From positions 1,984,001-2,048,000 of the forward strand of contig NZ_CP149817.1 of the NCBI RefSeq assembly GCF_037935975.1: 64,000 bases of DNA, given 5' to 3'. The DNA is from Teredinibacter turnerae (GTDB lineage: Bacteria; Pseudomonadota; Gammaproteobacteria; Pseudomonadales; Cellvibrionaceae). The notes under the pieces were generated by a model. That model was not told the DNA's origin, made no database searches, and saw nothing but the letters and a program-made list of their open reading frames with translations. Positions 34,644-44,024 of this stretch are shown here, one piece after another. Positions within the stretch are counted from its first letter, which is position 1. Each line of letters starts with the position of its first letter. Made by a program: the position numbers and the translations under genes.

Positions 34644-35542
34644 TGGTCTCTTTGCACAAGCACAGTTTTAAGGCGATGGGCAGCCGCTGCGAGATTCAAT
34701 TTTACGCGAGCGAAGCTGCCGCCTCTGGGATAATTCATAACGCAGTGGCACGTCTCGAAGCGCTGGAAGCCAAGTACACCCGGTACAGGCCAAAAAGTGT
34801 AACATCGCAAATAAATCGTGCTGCTGGTGGAGGCGAACCGGTTGAAGTCGATTCCGAGACCGCTGGGTTGCTGAATTACGCCCAAGTGTTGTTTGAGCAG
34901 AGTGATGGTTTGTTTGATATCACTTCTGGAATTCTACGCCGTGTGTGGAATTTTCGCTCTGGCAAGCTTCCAGAAGCGGAACGCCTGCAGCAGCTTCTAC
35001 CAAGAATAGGGTGGCAGCAGGTGCGCTGGGAGGCGCCCTATTTTTATTTGCCGACCGTCGGGATGGAAATTGATTTTGGCGGGTTCGTTAAAGAATATGC
35101 GGCGGACCAACTGGTAGCGCTGCTCAAAGCCGAGGGCGTGGAACACGGACTGGTTAATTTAGGTGGCGATATCGCGGTTGTGGGCCCGCACCCGGATAAC
35201 GCGCCCTGGCAGGTGGGTATTCAACATCCGCGCAAGCAGGAGCAGGCAATCGCGCGCATTCCGCTGTCGCGTGGTGCGATAGCGACAAGCGGCGACTACG
35301 AGCGTTTTATGCTGATTGATGGTGAGCGGTATTGCCACCTGTTAAATCCGCGCAATGGTCTTTCCATTCGGCCACAGCGGATTTCGGTGACGGTCATTGC
35401 CGATCAGTGTTTGCTGGCGGGCTCCTTTGCCAGTGTGGCGATGCTAAAAAGTGAGACCGATACCAACTGGTTGGCAGACTCCGGTGTGCACTACCTGCAA
35501 ATTGATCAAAACCTCAGTATGGACGGAAATTTAGTTAACTGA
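34643..35542 (+). CDS. apbE: ApbE-family FAD:protein FMN transferase
   Basis: A 299-residue ApbE protein that attaches FMN to Thr/Ser of periplasmic redox proteins using FAD and Mg. Visible family motifs are FKAMGSRCEI near the N-terminus, DFGGFVKEYAAD, LVNLGGDIAVVG and GAIATSGDYERF. No signal peptide or lipobox is evident, which is unusual: it starts directly at MVSLHKHSFKAMGS, so it may be exported by another route, have an unrecognised start, or act in the cytoplasm. The ATG overlaps the DUF3570 stop by one base. It supports a flavin-based electron-transfer role for the operon. Confidence 0.92.
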   Translation: MVSLHKHSFKAMGSRCEIQFYASEAAASGIIHNAVARLEALEAKYTRYRPKSVTSQINRAAGGGEPVEVDSETAGLLNYAQVLFEQSDGLFDITSGILRRVWNFRSGKLPEAERLQQLLPRIGWQQVRWEAPYFYLPTVGMEIDFGGFVKEYAADQLVALLKAEGVEHGLVNLGGDIAVVGPHPDNAPWQVGIQHPRKQEQAIARIPLSRGAIATSGDYERFMLIDGERYCHLLNPRNGLSIRPQRISVTVIADQCLLAGSFASVAMLKSETDTNWLADSGVHYLQIDQNLSMDGNLVN

Positions 35543-35627
35543 TTTCCCCTGCCCGAATTTTGCCTTTCTGGGCGCATATCTCTACCATGCCAGCTCTCAT
35601 TTCTGAAGTACCGTCTGTGAGGGGACT

Positions 35628-36377
35628 ATGGCAAAGCATACCGCGCGCAATTCTAACGTCAGCACATTGTTTAGACGATGTGTCCTTGCCGGGGGCTATG
35701 CATTGCTATCGTTTGTTACAGCGCTCTCTATCAGCTGGTTTGTTCTTGCATTGAGTAATTTCGGCTATGGTCTCTGGCACGACATAGGCGGGATCGAGGA
35801 GGGCATTGAGAAGTACGGGCCGCTAAACCGATTTAAGCCCGGTTTTGCCGATACCACGCGTGCACAGCGCATCGATTTGTTTCAGCAGATTAACTACAGC
35901 GTACATCACGGTGGCGAGGGTCTCGCGCAAATACAGTACCAAACGCCGAGCAGTGGCGGCGTACAATTGTTGTTGCGGGCACCCGAGATAGAACATCTCC
36001 AGGATGTAGCCAATTTAATCGACTTTTTGCGTGTGGTTGCACTGGGCGCAATATTCGCCTGGGGGCTTGCTTCTGTTTTGCTATGGCGCAAACGGGCACT
36101 GCCGCATCTGCTTGACCAATGTGTCGGGCTGGCAATCTGGCTGCTGCCCGCCGTGGTTGCTGTTTTCGTTATTGGCCCGGAAACGGTCTTCAATTTTATG
36201 CATGTGCAGGTGTTTCCACCGGGGCACCAGTGGTTCTTCTATTATCAGGAATCCCTGATGTCGACAATGATGCTCGCACCCGTGTTATTTGGCTGGATAG
36301 CGGCGGCGATGCTGCTCTTAAGTCTGTTGTTGTTTTTTGTTTTTCAAGGCGTGATTGCCAGTCGAAGTCGCTCCTGA
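35628..36377 (+). CDS. DUF1461-like integral membrane protein
   Basis: A 249-residue protein with about four membrane segments (near 18-45, 131-153, 163-185 and 217-243) and a periplasmic loop. The segment FNFMHVQVFPPGHQWFFYY resembles the DUF1461 motif (HxxxFPPG with aromatic residues), so I place it there with moderate confidence. Function unknown. It starts 85 bases after apbE in the same direction and may be the last gene of the redox operon. Confidence 0.68.
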   Translation: MAKHTARNSNVSTLFRRCVLAGGYALLSFVTALSISWFVLALSNFGYGLWHDIGGIEEGIEKYGPLNRFKPGFADTTRAQRIDLFQQINYSVHHGGEGLAQIQYQTPSSGGVQLLLRAPEIEHLQDVANLIDFLRVVALGAIFAWGLASVLLWRKRALPHLLDQCVGLAIWLLPAVVAVFVIGPETVFNFMHVQVFPPGHQWFFYYQESLMSTMMLAPVLFGWIAAAMLLLSLLLFFVFQGVIASRSRS

Positions 36378-36472
36378 CGCGTCACTCTATCTCCCTGTTA
36401 TTCAGCTAGCGGAGCCCAGCTCAACACAAGATTTGTTACTCGCGAATGTTGCACGGGAAGCACACATCCGAT

Positions 36473-36500
36473 ATATTAGAAATAACTAAATTAGATATTT
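36473..36500. promoter_or_regulatory. AT-rich operator-like repeat before the ArsR gene
   Basis: Two copies of ATTAGAWAT (ATTAGAAAT at 36475-36483 and ATTAGATAT at 36490-36498) lie in tandem about 140 bases before the ArsR start. AT-rich sites of this kind are typical for BigR/SqrR-type repressors. Binding is inferred. Confidence 0.4.
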
Positions 36501-36637
36501 CTTGGTAGCTGAACGCTACTGTAAAGCTTCTGAGTGTATCTGTGGTTTGTAATGCCGGAAACGACGTGCGGTAAGGCAAGGTGTGGATTCTTCCCCATCA
36601 GTGAAGCGCTGTGCGACAAATACTGTGGGGGGCCAGC

Positions 36638-37021
36638 GTGGCTGATCAGAACAAGGCGTTAAGCGAAGTTACCGAAATAGCACAGGTGTCAGCCAATGCA
36701 GACTCCGCTGCCACACTGCTTAAAAGCCTCGCCAACCCCCACCGTCTCATGGTGCTGTGTGTTCTCGCAGGCGCCGGTGGGGAGTTTACTGTGTCGCAAC
36801 TTAATCAACGGGTGCCATTGTCGCAGTCAGCCCTGTCGCAGCACCTTGCCATCATGCGTAAAGAGCATCTGGTGCGGACGCGGCGGGATTGCCAGCACAT
36901 CTACTACGCTATTGCTGAAGGCCCCGCATTACAGATCATTCAAATTCTGCAGCAGCACTATTGCGGCGTGCAGCCCGACAATTCTGTAACCGGAGAGCAC
37001 AAACATGACGTACATGAATGA
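36638..37021 (+). CDS. ArsR-family repressor, SqrR/BigR-like
   Basis: A 127-residue winged-helix repressor. I chose GTG 36638, which follows GGGGGG at 6 bases; another GTG at 36611 would add nine residues. The recognition helix lies in [15 protein letters not shown]. Cysteines 41 and 109 lie almost exactly where SqrR/BigR proteins have the pair (41/107) that forms a polysulfide bridge when exposed to persulfides; C85 is extra. No ArsR-type CxC metal site is seen. The DUF2892 gene overlaps its end by 17 bases and an RND pump follows, so it probably controls both and itself. Sulfur sensing is inferred from these cysteines. Confidence 0.85.
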   Translation: MADQNKALSEVTEIAQVSANADSAATLLKSLANPHRLMVLCVLAGAGGEFTVSQLNQRVPLSQSALSQHLAIMRKEHLVRTRRDCQHIYYAIAEGPALQIIQILQQHYCGVQPDNSVTGEHKHDVHE

Positions 37022-37247
37022 AGGCACCAACATAGATACCTGGGTCTTTCGTATTGCTGGAATATTCGTACTGCTAAGCTTGGCATTGGCACATTTTCAT
37101 AGTCCCTATTGGCTTTGGTTTACTGCTTTTGTTGGCGTCAATTTGCTGCAAGCCTCGTTCACCGGCTTCTGCCCGTTGGTGATTATTCTGAATAAATTGG
37201 GTGTAAACCCAGGTGCAGCGTTTAAGTGCAGTGCCAGCTCACGATAA
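37005..37247 (+). CDS. DUF2892 membrane protein (YgaP-like)
   Basis: 80 residues with two membrane segments, carrying the DUF2892 signature ([16 protein letters not shown]). It corresponds to the membrane part of YgaP, a rhodanese, without the rhodanese domain. In Escherichia coli an ArsR/YgaV-type regulator precedes YgaP, matching the order here. The ATG at 37005 overlaps the ArsR stop; 37014 is an alternative. Suggests handling of reactive sulfur at the membrane. Confidence 0.85.
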   Translation: MTYMNEGTNIDTWVFRIAGIFVLLSLALAHFHSPYWLWFTAFVGVNLLQASFTGFCPLVIILNKLGVNPGAAFKCSASSR

Positions 37248-37261
37248 TAAGGAAAGCTACC

Positions 37262-38398
37262 ATGGAGAAAACGTCATCGATTGACCTGCCCACAGGATTC
37301 ATAGCACGTCGACGTGGGCTTGTGATCGCGGGGGCCTCAGCGCTTTTGCTTATGTTTTTGGGATGTTCGAGTGAGCATGCGCCAGCGCCGCAGAAACAGA
37401 TTGCCGCCACGCTGACGGGGATTCCAAAGGTACAGGTTGCCCGCGCCAGCGTACCGCGTGAAATGGACTTTGACGGGGTGGTAGAGGCGGTCAATCAGGC
37501 GGTGGTGTCGGCGCAGACCAGTGGGCGGATAGTCGAACTGCCCTTCGACGTCGGCGATTTTGTTGCGAAGGGTGATGTGGTTGCACGGTTTACCGATACG
37601 GAACAGCAAGCGGCACTGGCGGCGGCGAAAGCGGGTTTGGAAGAAGCTCGGGCACGGGCTGCAGAAGCCAGCCAGCAGTATGCGCGCATCAGCGATGTAT
37701 TCAAAAAGGGACTGGTAGCAAAAGCGGCATTTGATCAAGCGGAAGCTGCCAATCAGGCAGCGCTGGCCCGCGTCGAATCGGCAACCGCAGCGGTGAAAGA
37801 TGCGCAGGAGAGGGTGTCGCATACCCGTGTCATCGCACCTTACAGCGGTATCGTGGTGGCGCGGCTGACCGATGTGGGCGCAACAGTCGCGCCTGGAACA
37901 CCTTTAATTGAAGGCTTGTCGCTGGACCATTTACGGGTTCGCGTTGCAATTCCTCAGCAGCATATTGGACCGTTGCGCCAGCACAAAAAAGCGCGGGTCG
38001 TTCTGGCTTCAGGTCAGTCGGTCGCTGTGGATGAAATGCGCATACCGCCCAGCGCCAATGCCGCCAGCCAAAGCTTTCCTGTGTTGTTAACCCTGCCCAC
38101 AGGCGCTATTCAAACACCGGTATTCCCCGGAACATTGGTGAAAGTCGCTTTTGTGACTGAGCAGGCCGAAGCGCTGCTGGTGCCCGCCGCTGCGGTTGCG
38201 CATCGCGGCGAAGTCACAGCCGCTTATGTGGTCGAAGATAACCGAGTTAACTTCCGTTACCTGCGTTTGGGCAAAACTGTGGGTGCGGACGATTACGTGG
38301 TGCTTGCAGGCCTGGAGCCTGGCGAGCACGTATTGCTCGATACGGTCGCTGCGGCCTCGGCGTATAAAAGCCAAACATTCAGCCACGGGGAGCGTTGA
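37262..38398 (+). CDS. RND efflux periplasmic adaptor lipoprotein
   Basis: A 378-residue HlyD/AcrA-type adaptor. The ATG at 37262 follows AAGGA; the earlier in-frame start at 37226 lacks support. The lipobox FLGC gives the lipid anchor. The barrel-sandwich halves (DFDGVVEAVNQAV, then IAPYSGIVVAR) frame an alpha-hairpin rich in Ala and Gln (about 110-175), followed by the beta-barrel and membrane-proximal domains. It would dock the RND pump encoded 2 bases after its stop. No outer-membrane factor gene is next to it, so TolC or another shared channel must serve. Confidence 0.92.
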   Translation: MEKTSSIDLPTGFIARRRGLVIAGASALLLMFLGCSSEHAPAPQKQIAATLTGIPKVQVARASVPREMDFDGVVEAVNQAVVSAQTSGRIVELPFDVGDFVAKGDVVARFTDTEQQAALAAAKAGLEEARARAAEASQQYARISDVFKKGLVAKAAFDQAEAANQAALARVESATAAVKDAQERVSHTRVIAPYSGIVVARLTDVGATVAPGTPLIEGLSLDHLRVRVAIPQQHIGPLRQHKKARVVLASGQSVAVDEMRIPPSANAASQSFPVLLTLPTGAIQTPVFPGTLVKVAFVTEQAEALLVPAAAVAHRGEVTAAYVVEDNRVNFRYLRLGKTVGADDYVVLAGLEPGEHVLLDTVAAASAYKSQTFSHGER

Positions 38399-38400
38399 TT

Positions 38401-41400
38401 ATGTCCGATCATGCTGGCCCGTCGCTGGGTATTTCCGGGCGAGTTGCCCGCGCATTCCTCACCTCCGAAATTACGCCGCTGCTTGCGCTCACCGGGCTAC
38501 TGCTCGGGTTGTTCGCCGTAATGATTACCCCGCGAGAAGAAGAACCGCAGATAAATGTGACCTTCGCCAATGTATTTATTCCGTTTCCTGGCGCATCGGC
38601 TGAGGAAGTGGAATCTTTGGTGACAACACCTGCCGAGCAGGTGGTCTCTGAAATTTCCGGTGTTAAGCATATCTATTCGGCGTCCTCCCCTGGTATGGCT
38701 GTGCTAACGGTACGCTTCACTGTCGGTGAGCCCCGGACTGACGCGATTGTGCGGTTGTACAACGCGTTCTACTCAAACCAGGACGCGCTGCCCCACAATC
38801 TCGGCGTTGGCCAACCGTTAATCAAACCCAAGGGGATTGACGATGTGCCGGTTGTGACTGGCACCCTGTGGAGTAAAAATCCGGCATTGACCGCCAGTGA
38901 CCTGTTGCGGATTGCCCACGCCATGGAAGCGGAATTACAGCGTGTGCCTGGGACGCGGGATATCGAAACAATCGGCGGCCCGGAGCGGGTATTAAAAGTG
39001 AGCTTCGATCCAGCCAGGTTAGCGGCCTACAGCTTGTCGCTGGCGGATATTCGCAACAGTCTCGCCGCCGCTAATGCCTCGGCCAATGCTGGGGAACTGG
39101 TGAGTGATAACCGGACGGTGCAGGTACAAGCGGGTACTTTTCTGGTATCTGCCGATGAAGTGGGTGATCTGGTTGTTGGGGTGAGCAATGGTGCCCCGGT
39201 TTTTCTGCGCGATATCGCTCAGCTGTCGCTCGGGGCAGAAACCCCCTCAAGCTATGTTACCCACGGCCTGGGGCCTGCGAATGCGGAAAATTCTGGCGGT
39301 CGCTACCCGGCAGTGACTTTGTCGGTTGCTAAAAAGCCGGGTGAAAACGCAGTGGATGTCGCGGATGCGGTTATCGCCCGCTTCGAGCAAATGAAAGGCG
39401 TGTATTTCCCTGATGGTGTAGAAGCAACCGTGACGCGTAATTACGGTGCGACCGCCGCAGAAAAAGCGCAAACGCTGATTAAAAAGCTGATATTCGCCAC
39501 TCTTTCGGTCATTGTGCTGGTGATGTTCGCACTCGGCAGGCGCGAGGCTATCGTGGTCGGTGTTGCGGTCGTGGTGACTTTGGCAATTACGCTATTCGCG
39601 TCCTGGGCGTGGGGTTTTACCTTAAATCGGGTCTCACTGTTTGCACTTATTTTTTCAATCGGCATTTTGGTCGATGATGCAATTGTGGTGGTAGAAAACA
39701 TTCACCGCCACATGGGGCTGGGTGGTAAAACGCTACGCGAAGCCATTCCTGTGGCTGTGGATGAAGTGGGCGGGCCAACCATCCTGGCGACTTTCACTGT
39801 TATCGCAGCACTGTTGCCCATGGCCTTTGTTACGGGGTTGATGGGGCCCTACATGCGGCCGATTCCGATCAATGCCTCAACGGGTATGTTGATTTCTTTG
39901 GCGGTCGCTTTTGTGGTAACCCCCTGGCTGTTTTTCCGGATGTTTAAAACGGATTCCGCAGAGGCGCACGGGCATAGCGAAACGCAGGTAAAAACCCGTC
40001 TCCACCACACCTTTGAAAAAATAATGACGCCTTTCCTCAATCGCGCCGAGGGTAAGCGCAATCGCGTCTTTTTGTTGCTGGCGATTATCGGGTTGATTGT
40101 GTTGTCGTTGAGCTTAGTGGCAAGTCAGTCAGTCATTATGAAAATGTTGCCTTTTGACAACAAAAGCGAATTTCAACTGGTCGTGGATATGCCGGAAGGG
40201 ACACCGCTTGAGCAAACACAACGGGTATTGCAGGCATTGGCAGACGACCTTGAACAGCTGCCCGAACTGGACAATTACCAAACTTATGCAGGCACTGCCG
40301 CACCGATCAATTTTAATGGCTTGGTACGCCAGTATTACCTGCGTCGTGGCGCGCATGAAGGCGATATTCAAGTTAATCTGGTGCACAAGAAAAATAGACA
40401 CCGTAAAAGTCACGATATTGCACTGGAGGCACGTGCACTGGTGCAGGCAACAGCGAAAAAATTTGGTGCGAATGTAAAGGTTGTTGAGATGCCGCCAGGG
40501 CCGCCGGTCATGGCACCGTTAGTTGCTGAAATTTACGGCTTGGATTATCGGCGCCAGTTGGATGTGGCGGCAAAGATCGGCGACATTTTCCGGGCAACGC
40601 CAGATGTGGTTGACGTCGACGATACGCGCGAGCACGCGCAGGAGAAATGGGTGCTTGTTGTCGACAGAGCCCGTGCATCCCAGTTAGGCGTCAGTCAGCA
40701 GGCGATTGTCGCGGATATCAACGCAGCACTGCAGGGAGAGGATGTTTCCTACCTGCACGATAGCCACGCCAAAGTACCGGTTCCTGTACGTCTGGAGCTG
40801 CCCTCCGCAGCACAGAGTGATTTGCAGACATTGCAACAACTTCAGGTTAAATCCCGCACGGGCGATATGATTGCACTCAGCGAGGTGACTTTTTTGCGGC
40901 AACAGCGGCGCGATCAAACCATTTACCACAAAGATTTATTGCCGGTTGTTTATGTAATGGGAGACGCGGCGGGCGAGACGGACAGTCCACTGTATGGGCT
41001 GGCATCTATCGCATCGACATTGTCCAATGAACCAATCAACGGAGTCCCAGTAGAGCAGTTTTATACCTCGCAGCCAGAAAATCCTTACGCCTGGAGTCTT
41101 AAGTGGGATGGCGAGTGGCAAGTAACGTTTGAGACCTTTCGTGATATGGGAATTGCCTATTCCGTTGGCCTCATCATGATTTATTTGCTTGTCGTCGCAC
41201 AGTTCAGGTCGTATTCGACGCCACTAATAATTATGGCTCCGATTCCCTTGACTATAATCGGAATAATGCCAGGCCATGCTTTGCTTGGGCAGCAATTTAC
41301 TGCGCCATCCATGATCGGCATGATTGCTCTGGCAGGAATTATCGTAAGAAACTCGATTTTGTTGGTGGATTTTATTCAGCAGCAGCAGGCCGCGGGGAAA

Positions 41401-41634
41401 AACCTGCAACAGGCCACCATCGAAGCTGCAGCGGTTCGGTCAGTGCCTATTGCGCTGACGGCGATTGCGGCGATGATGGGTGGGTTCTTTATCCTGGACG
41501 ACCCGATATTTGGTGGTTTGGCAGTGTCTTTGATATTTGGTTTGCTGGTGTCGACAGTGCTCACGCTGTTAGTGATACCTGTGGTGTATTACGCCTATGA
41601 GTACGATTCTGCTGAAAAACCGGAGGTCGACTAG
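38401..41634 (+). CDS. RND efflux pump permease (AcrB/MMPL-like family)
   Basis: A 1077-residue pump starting at ATG 38401 with GGGGAG 8 bases upstream. Twelve membrane helices and two large periplasmic loops are present, as in other ACR_tran proteins. TM4 carries GILVDDAIVVVENIHRH, with the adjacent Asp pair used for proton transfer in drug-type (HAE) RND pumps, not the D-x5-D-x6-E metal signature of CzcA. So it exports organic compounds rather than metals. It belongs to the ArsR-DUF2892-adaptor operon and is followed by a hairpin at 41652. Confidence 0.93.
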   Translation: MSDHAGPSLGISGRVARAFLTSEITPLLALTGLLLGLFAVMITPREEEPQINVTFANVFIPFPGASAEEVESLVTTPAEQVVSEISGVKHIYSASSPGMAVLTVRFTVGEPRTDAIVRLYNAFYSNQDALPHNLGVGQPLIKPKGIDDVPVVTGTLWSKNPALTASDLLRIAHAMEAELQRVPGTRDIETIGGPERVLKVSFDPARLAAYSLSLADIRNSLAAANASANAGELVSDNRTVQVQAGTFLVSADEVGDLVVGVSNGAPVFLRDIAQLSLGAETPSSYVTHGLGPANAENSGGRYPAVTLSVAKKPGENAVDVADAVIARFEQMKGVYFPDGVEATVTRNYGATAAEKAQTLIKKLIFATLSVIVLVMFALGRREAIVVGVAVVVTLAITLFASWAWGFTLNRVSLFALIFSIGILVDDAIVVVENIHRHMGLGGKTLREAIPVAVDEVGGPTILATFTVIAALLPMAFVTGLMGPYMRPIPINASTGMLISLAVAFVVTPWLFFRMFKTDSAEAHGHSETQVKTRLHHTFEKIMTPFLNRAEGKRNRVFLLLAIIGLIVLSLSLVASQSVIMKMLPFDNKSEFQLVVDMPEGTPLEQTQRVLQALADDLEQLPELDNYQTYAGTAAPINFNGLVRQYYLRRGAHEGDIQVNLVHKKNRHRKSHDIALEARALVQATAKKFGANVKVVEMPPGPPVMAPLVAEIYGLDYRRQLDVAAKIGDIFRATPDVVDVDDTREHAQEKWVLVVDRARASQLGVSQQAIVADINAALQGEDVSYLHDSHAKVPVPVRLELPSAAQSDLQTLQQLQVKSRTGDMIALSEVTFLRQQRRDQTIYHKDLLPVVYVMGDAAGETDSPLYGLASIASTLSNEPINGVPVEQFYTSQPENPYAWSLKWDGEWQVTFETFRDMGIAYSVGLIMIYLLVVAQFRSYSTPLIIMAPIPLTIIGIMPGHALLGQQFTAPSMIGMIALAGIIVRNSILLVDFIQQQQAAGKNLQQATIEAAAVRSVPIALTAIAAMMGGFFILDDPIFGGLAVSLIFGLLVSTVLTLLVIPVVYYAYEYDSAEKPEVD

Positions 41635-41651
41635 CTGCAGGTGCGCCCGTT

Positions 41652-41680
41652 TGGAGTGCCGAGTTGGGCTCGACACTCCA
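41652..41680 (+). terminator. Hairpin after the RND operon
   Basis: TGGAGTGCCGAG (41652-41663) pairs with CTCGACACTCCA (41669-41680), with one mismatch in 12, around the loop TTGGG. There is no T-run after it. It lies 20 bases before the receptor ATG, so it may terminate the RND transcript or regulate the next gene. Confidence 0.55.
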
Positions 41681-41699
41681 AGCATACAGGGCAGTGGTC

Positions 41700-43751
41700 A
41701 TGCAACGGATATCACAATTCGCCATCGGATTTTGCGCAGCTTGGTTGGTTTCGGTACCCGCACAAGCGCGAGAGCTATTTGAGCTTTCGTTAAGAGACCT
41801 GATGGACACGCCTATTACCTCGGCGTCCAAGTCTGAAGATACGCTTGCAGATATTCCCAACTCTGTGACGATTGTCCAGCGTGACGACATTGCGCTTATG
41901 GGCTACGACTCGCTCGCAGAGCTTCTGGTGAACCTTCCTGGTGTGTATCACATTGATAGTTATGAAGACTTTCTCATCGGGATGCGCGGCGTTGTCGGCG
42001 GTTCTTTCGCCTTTCTTATTAATGGCGTACAGCAGCATCCATCGCGCATCAAGGGGCTGACCTTACCTGATCGCAGCCGAATTAATATACCTATCGACAG
42101 TATTGATCGTATTGAATTTGTGCGCGGTCCATCTTCGGTGATATACGGCAATAACGCGTTTCTTGGCAGTATAAACGTCATTACTAACGACGCCAGTCGT
42201 GCGCAGGGCAAAGTTGTTGGTACATACGGAGGAAATGGTTATAACAAAGGGTTCTTGCGCTTAACCAAGGATCTGGATGCGGGAGAGGTGGTGTTTAATT
42301 TGGGCGCAGACCGCACCTATGGTATTGGCGGTAGCATAGATGATCTCACTAGCCCAGAGCAGCAGGATGCGCTTGAAGCAAATTACCCGCAATATAATCA
42401 TGATTTGGATGGCACCCTGGGTCAGGACAATGCCAATCTTGATATCAGCGCCCATCTAAGTAATTTCACCTTGGGTGCTAGCTACTCTGATATGCGCTAC
42501 GGTTTCTATCCCGTTGTACCTGCGCATCGTTTGGGAACCAAATTGAAACTAACGAACTGGGATGTTCACGCCCAATACGACTACAGCTTGAGCGACGTGG
42601 TTGATGGCAGCCTGACAGGTATCGTTAGCGAATTGAATTATCACACCGAGCCGGATTTCACGACTGTGGATAACGAGGGCTATCAGAAGCAGGGTTCCAA
42701 GCGCTACGAACTCGAAGGGTTGGTTCGCGCTCGTGGCTGGCTGGGCGCGCGTTGGGTTGGTGGGATCAATTTTCGACAGTTGTCGAGCATCGAAAGCGAT
42801 GTGGATATCCAGGTCTCGGCTGACGGCGCAAGATACCAGGATCTTAGGCAGTCGTCAGATGTCGACAATGTCAGTGGGTTCGCAAATGTCAATTTTCCCC
42901 TCACAGAGTCGGTCACCCTTGTTGCCGGTTATCGGTTGAGTTCAATCAGTAATTACCAGTTGCGTGTTCGGGAAAATCGCATGTCGGCATTGAGTTACGA
43001 GGTTAACGTCGACAGCCGAGATGATCGGGCGGCGAAGCTGGCAACCATATTTAATCTAAACGATGCTCATTCCATACGCCTGAGTTACAGTACCGGAACC
43101 CAGGATAACCGTTCCTGGGTATTATTCGATCCTGAGAAAATTACCTCTTTGGAAGCAAGTTACGCCTATTTGCAAGGTGCATGGAGTGTTAATTCAGCTT
43201 TTTTCTGGAATGAAACAGAGAATTTGTTGCGTACTTTTCAGACCGTTGTTGGTGGGCGTTTTGTACCTTCACTTGTCAATGACGGAGAGTGGTCTACGCG
43301 GGGCGCCGAGTTGATAGTGAAGTATCGGCCGAAATCGGCATTCTTCGCAGATTTTAGTACGGTTGTTCAACGTACGAAAGACGAAGCTTTAGCCGAGAGT
43401 GTCGATATTGGCAACTCACCACACGTTATCGCAAAACTGCAGTCAGGTTATGGATTTGCTGATTGGCGAATCAGTGGATCGATGATTTATGTAGACGAAA
43501 TGCTCGCGGATTATCAAATCCATTCCGATGATCAATCGGTTTATCGAAAGGGCGACAAAGTCGCTGGCTATTTTCTCTTAAACGCCAATATCCGCTATCA
43601 AAAAAGCGGTGAAAAATGGTATCTCAATTTTCACGCGTTTAATTTTCTCAATGACGATATTCGTTACCCTGCCAACGAACTGGTGAACTTTCAATATGGG
43701 AGCTATGGGCCCGAGCAGAGGGTTTCATTTGGTGTTGGTGTAGACTTCTAG
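41700..43751 (+). CDS. TonB-dependent outer-membrane receptor
   Basis: About 683 residues from the ATG at 41700, where the signal peptide begins (MQRISQFAIGFCAAWLVSVPAQA). An ATG at 41664 lies inside the upstream hairpin. The plug domain (about 40-160) contains SVTIVQRDDI and RIEFVRGPSSVIYGNNAF; the rest is a 22-strand barrel ending in VSFGVGVDF. No clear TonB box is visible before the plug. It would import a siderophore, cobamide or oligosaccharide using TonB energy. The AraC gene downstream may regulate it. Substrate is not readable. Confidence 0.9.
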   Translation: MQRISQFAIGFCAAWLVSVPAQARELFELSLRDLMDTPITSASKSEDTLADIPNSVTIVQRDDIALMGYDSLAELLVNLPGVYHIDSYEDFLIGMRGVVGGSFAFLINGVQQHPSRIKGLTLPDRSRINIPIDSIDRIEFVRGPSSVIYGNNAFLGSINVITNDASRAQGKVVGTYGGNGYNKGFLRLTKDLDAGEVVFNLGADRTYGIGGSIDDLTSPEQQDALEANYPQYNHDLDGTLGQDNANLDISAHLSNFTLGASYSDMRYGFYPVVPAHRLGTKLKLTNWDVHAQYDYSLSDVVDGSLTGIVSELNYHTEPDFTTVDNEGYQKQGSKRYELEGLVRARGWLGARWVGGINFRQLSSIESDVDIQVSADGARYQDLRQSSDVDNVSGFANVNFPLTESVTLVAGYRLSSISNYQLRVRENRMSALSYEVNVDSRDDRAAKLATIFNLNDAHSIRLSYSTGTQDNRSWVLFDPEKITSLEASYAYLQGAWSVNSAFFWNETENLLRTFQTVVGGRFVPSLVNDGEWSTRGAELIVKYRPKSAFFADFSTVVQRTKDEALAESVDIGNSPHVIAKLQSGYGFADWRISGSMIYVDEMLADYQIHSDDQSVYRKGDKVAGYFLLNANIRYQKSGEKWYLNFHAFNFLNDDIRYPANELVNFQYGSYGPEQRVSFGVGVDF

Positions 43752-44024
43752 CTGCTGGTTTGTTAAATCCATCAATTACTTATGGTCAATTTTACTCATT
43801 CTTAAGATTTAATCGAACGATTATTTTTGGTGCTTAAGTGTGATGAGTGCGTATTTTTCCCTGTATTTTTTATCGTTTGAGTTTGCCCTTTGGTAGCAAC
43901 TTTGTTTTACAATAGGGCGAAAAGCAGGAAATGTGATTCACGCTTTGCGCGTTATGGAAAACTCCAGCTTAAATAATAATAACAATCAACGCTACGTTGA
44001 ACTGCTTGGTGTGGGGCTTGTTCG

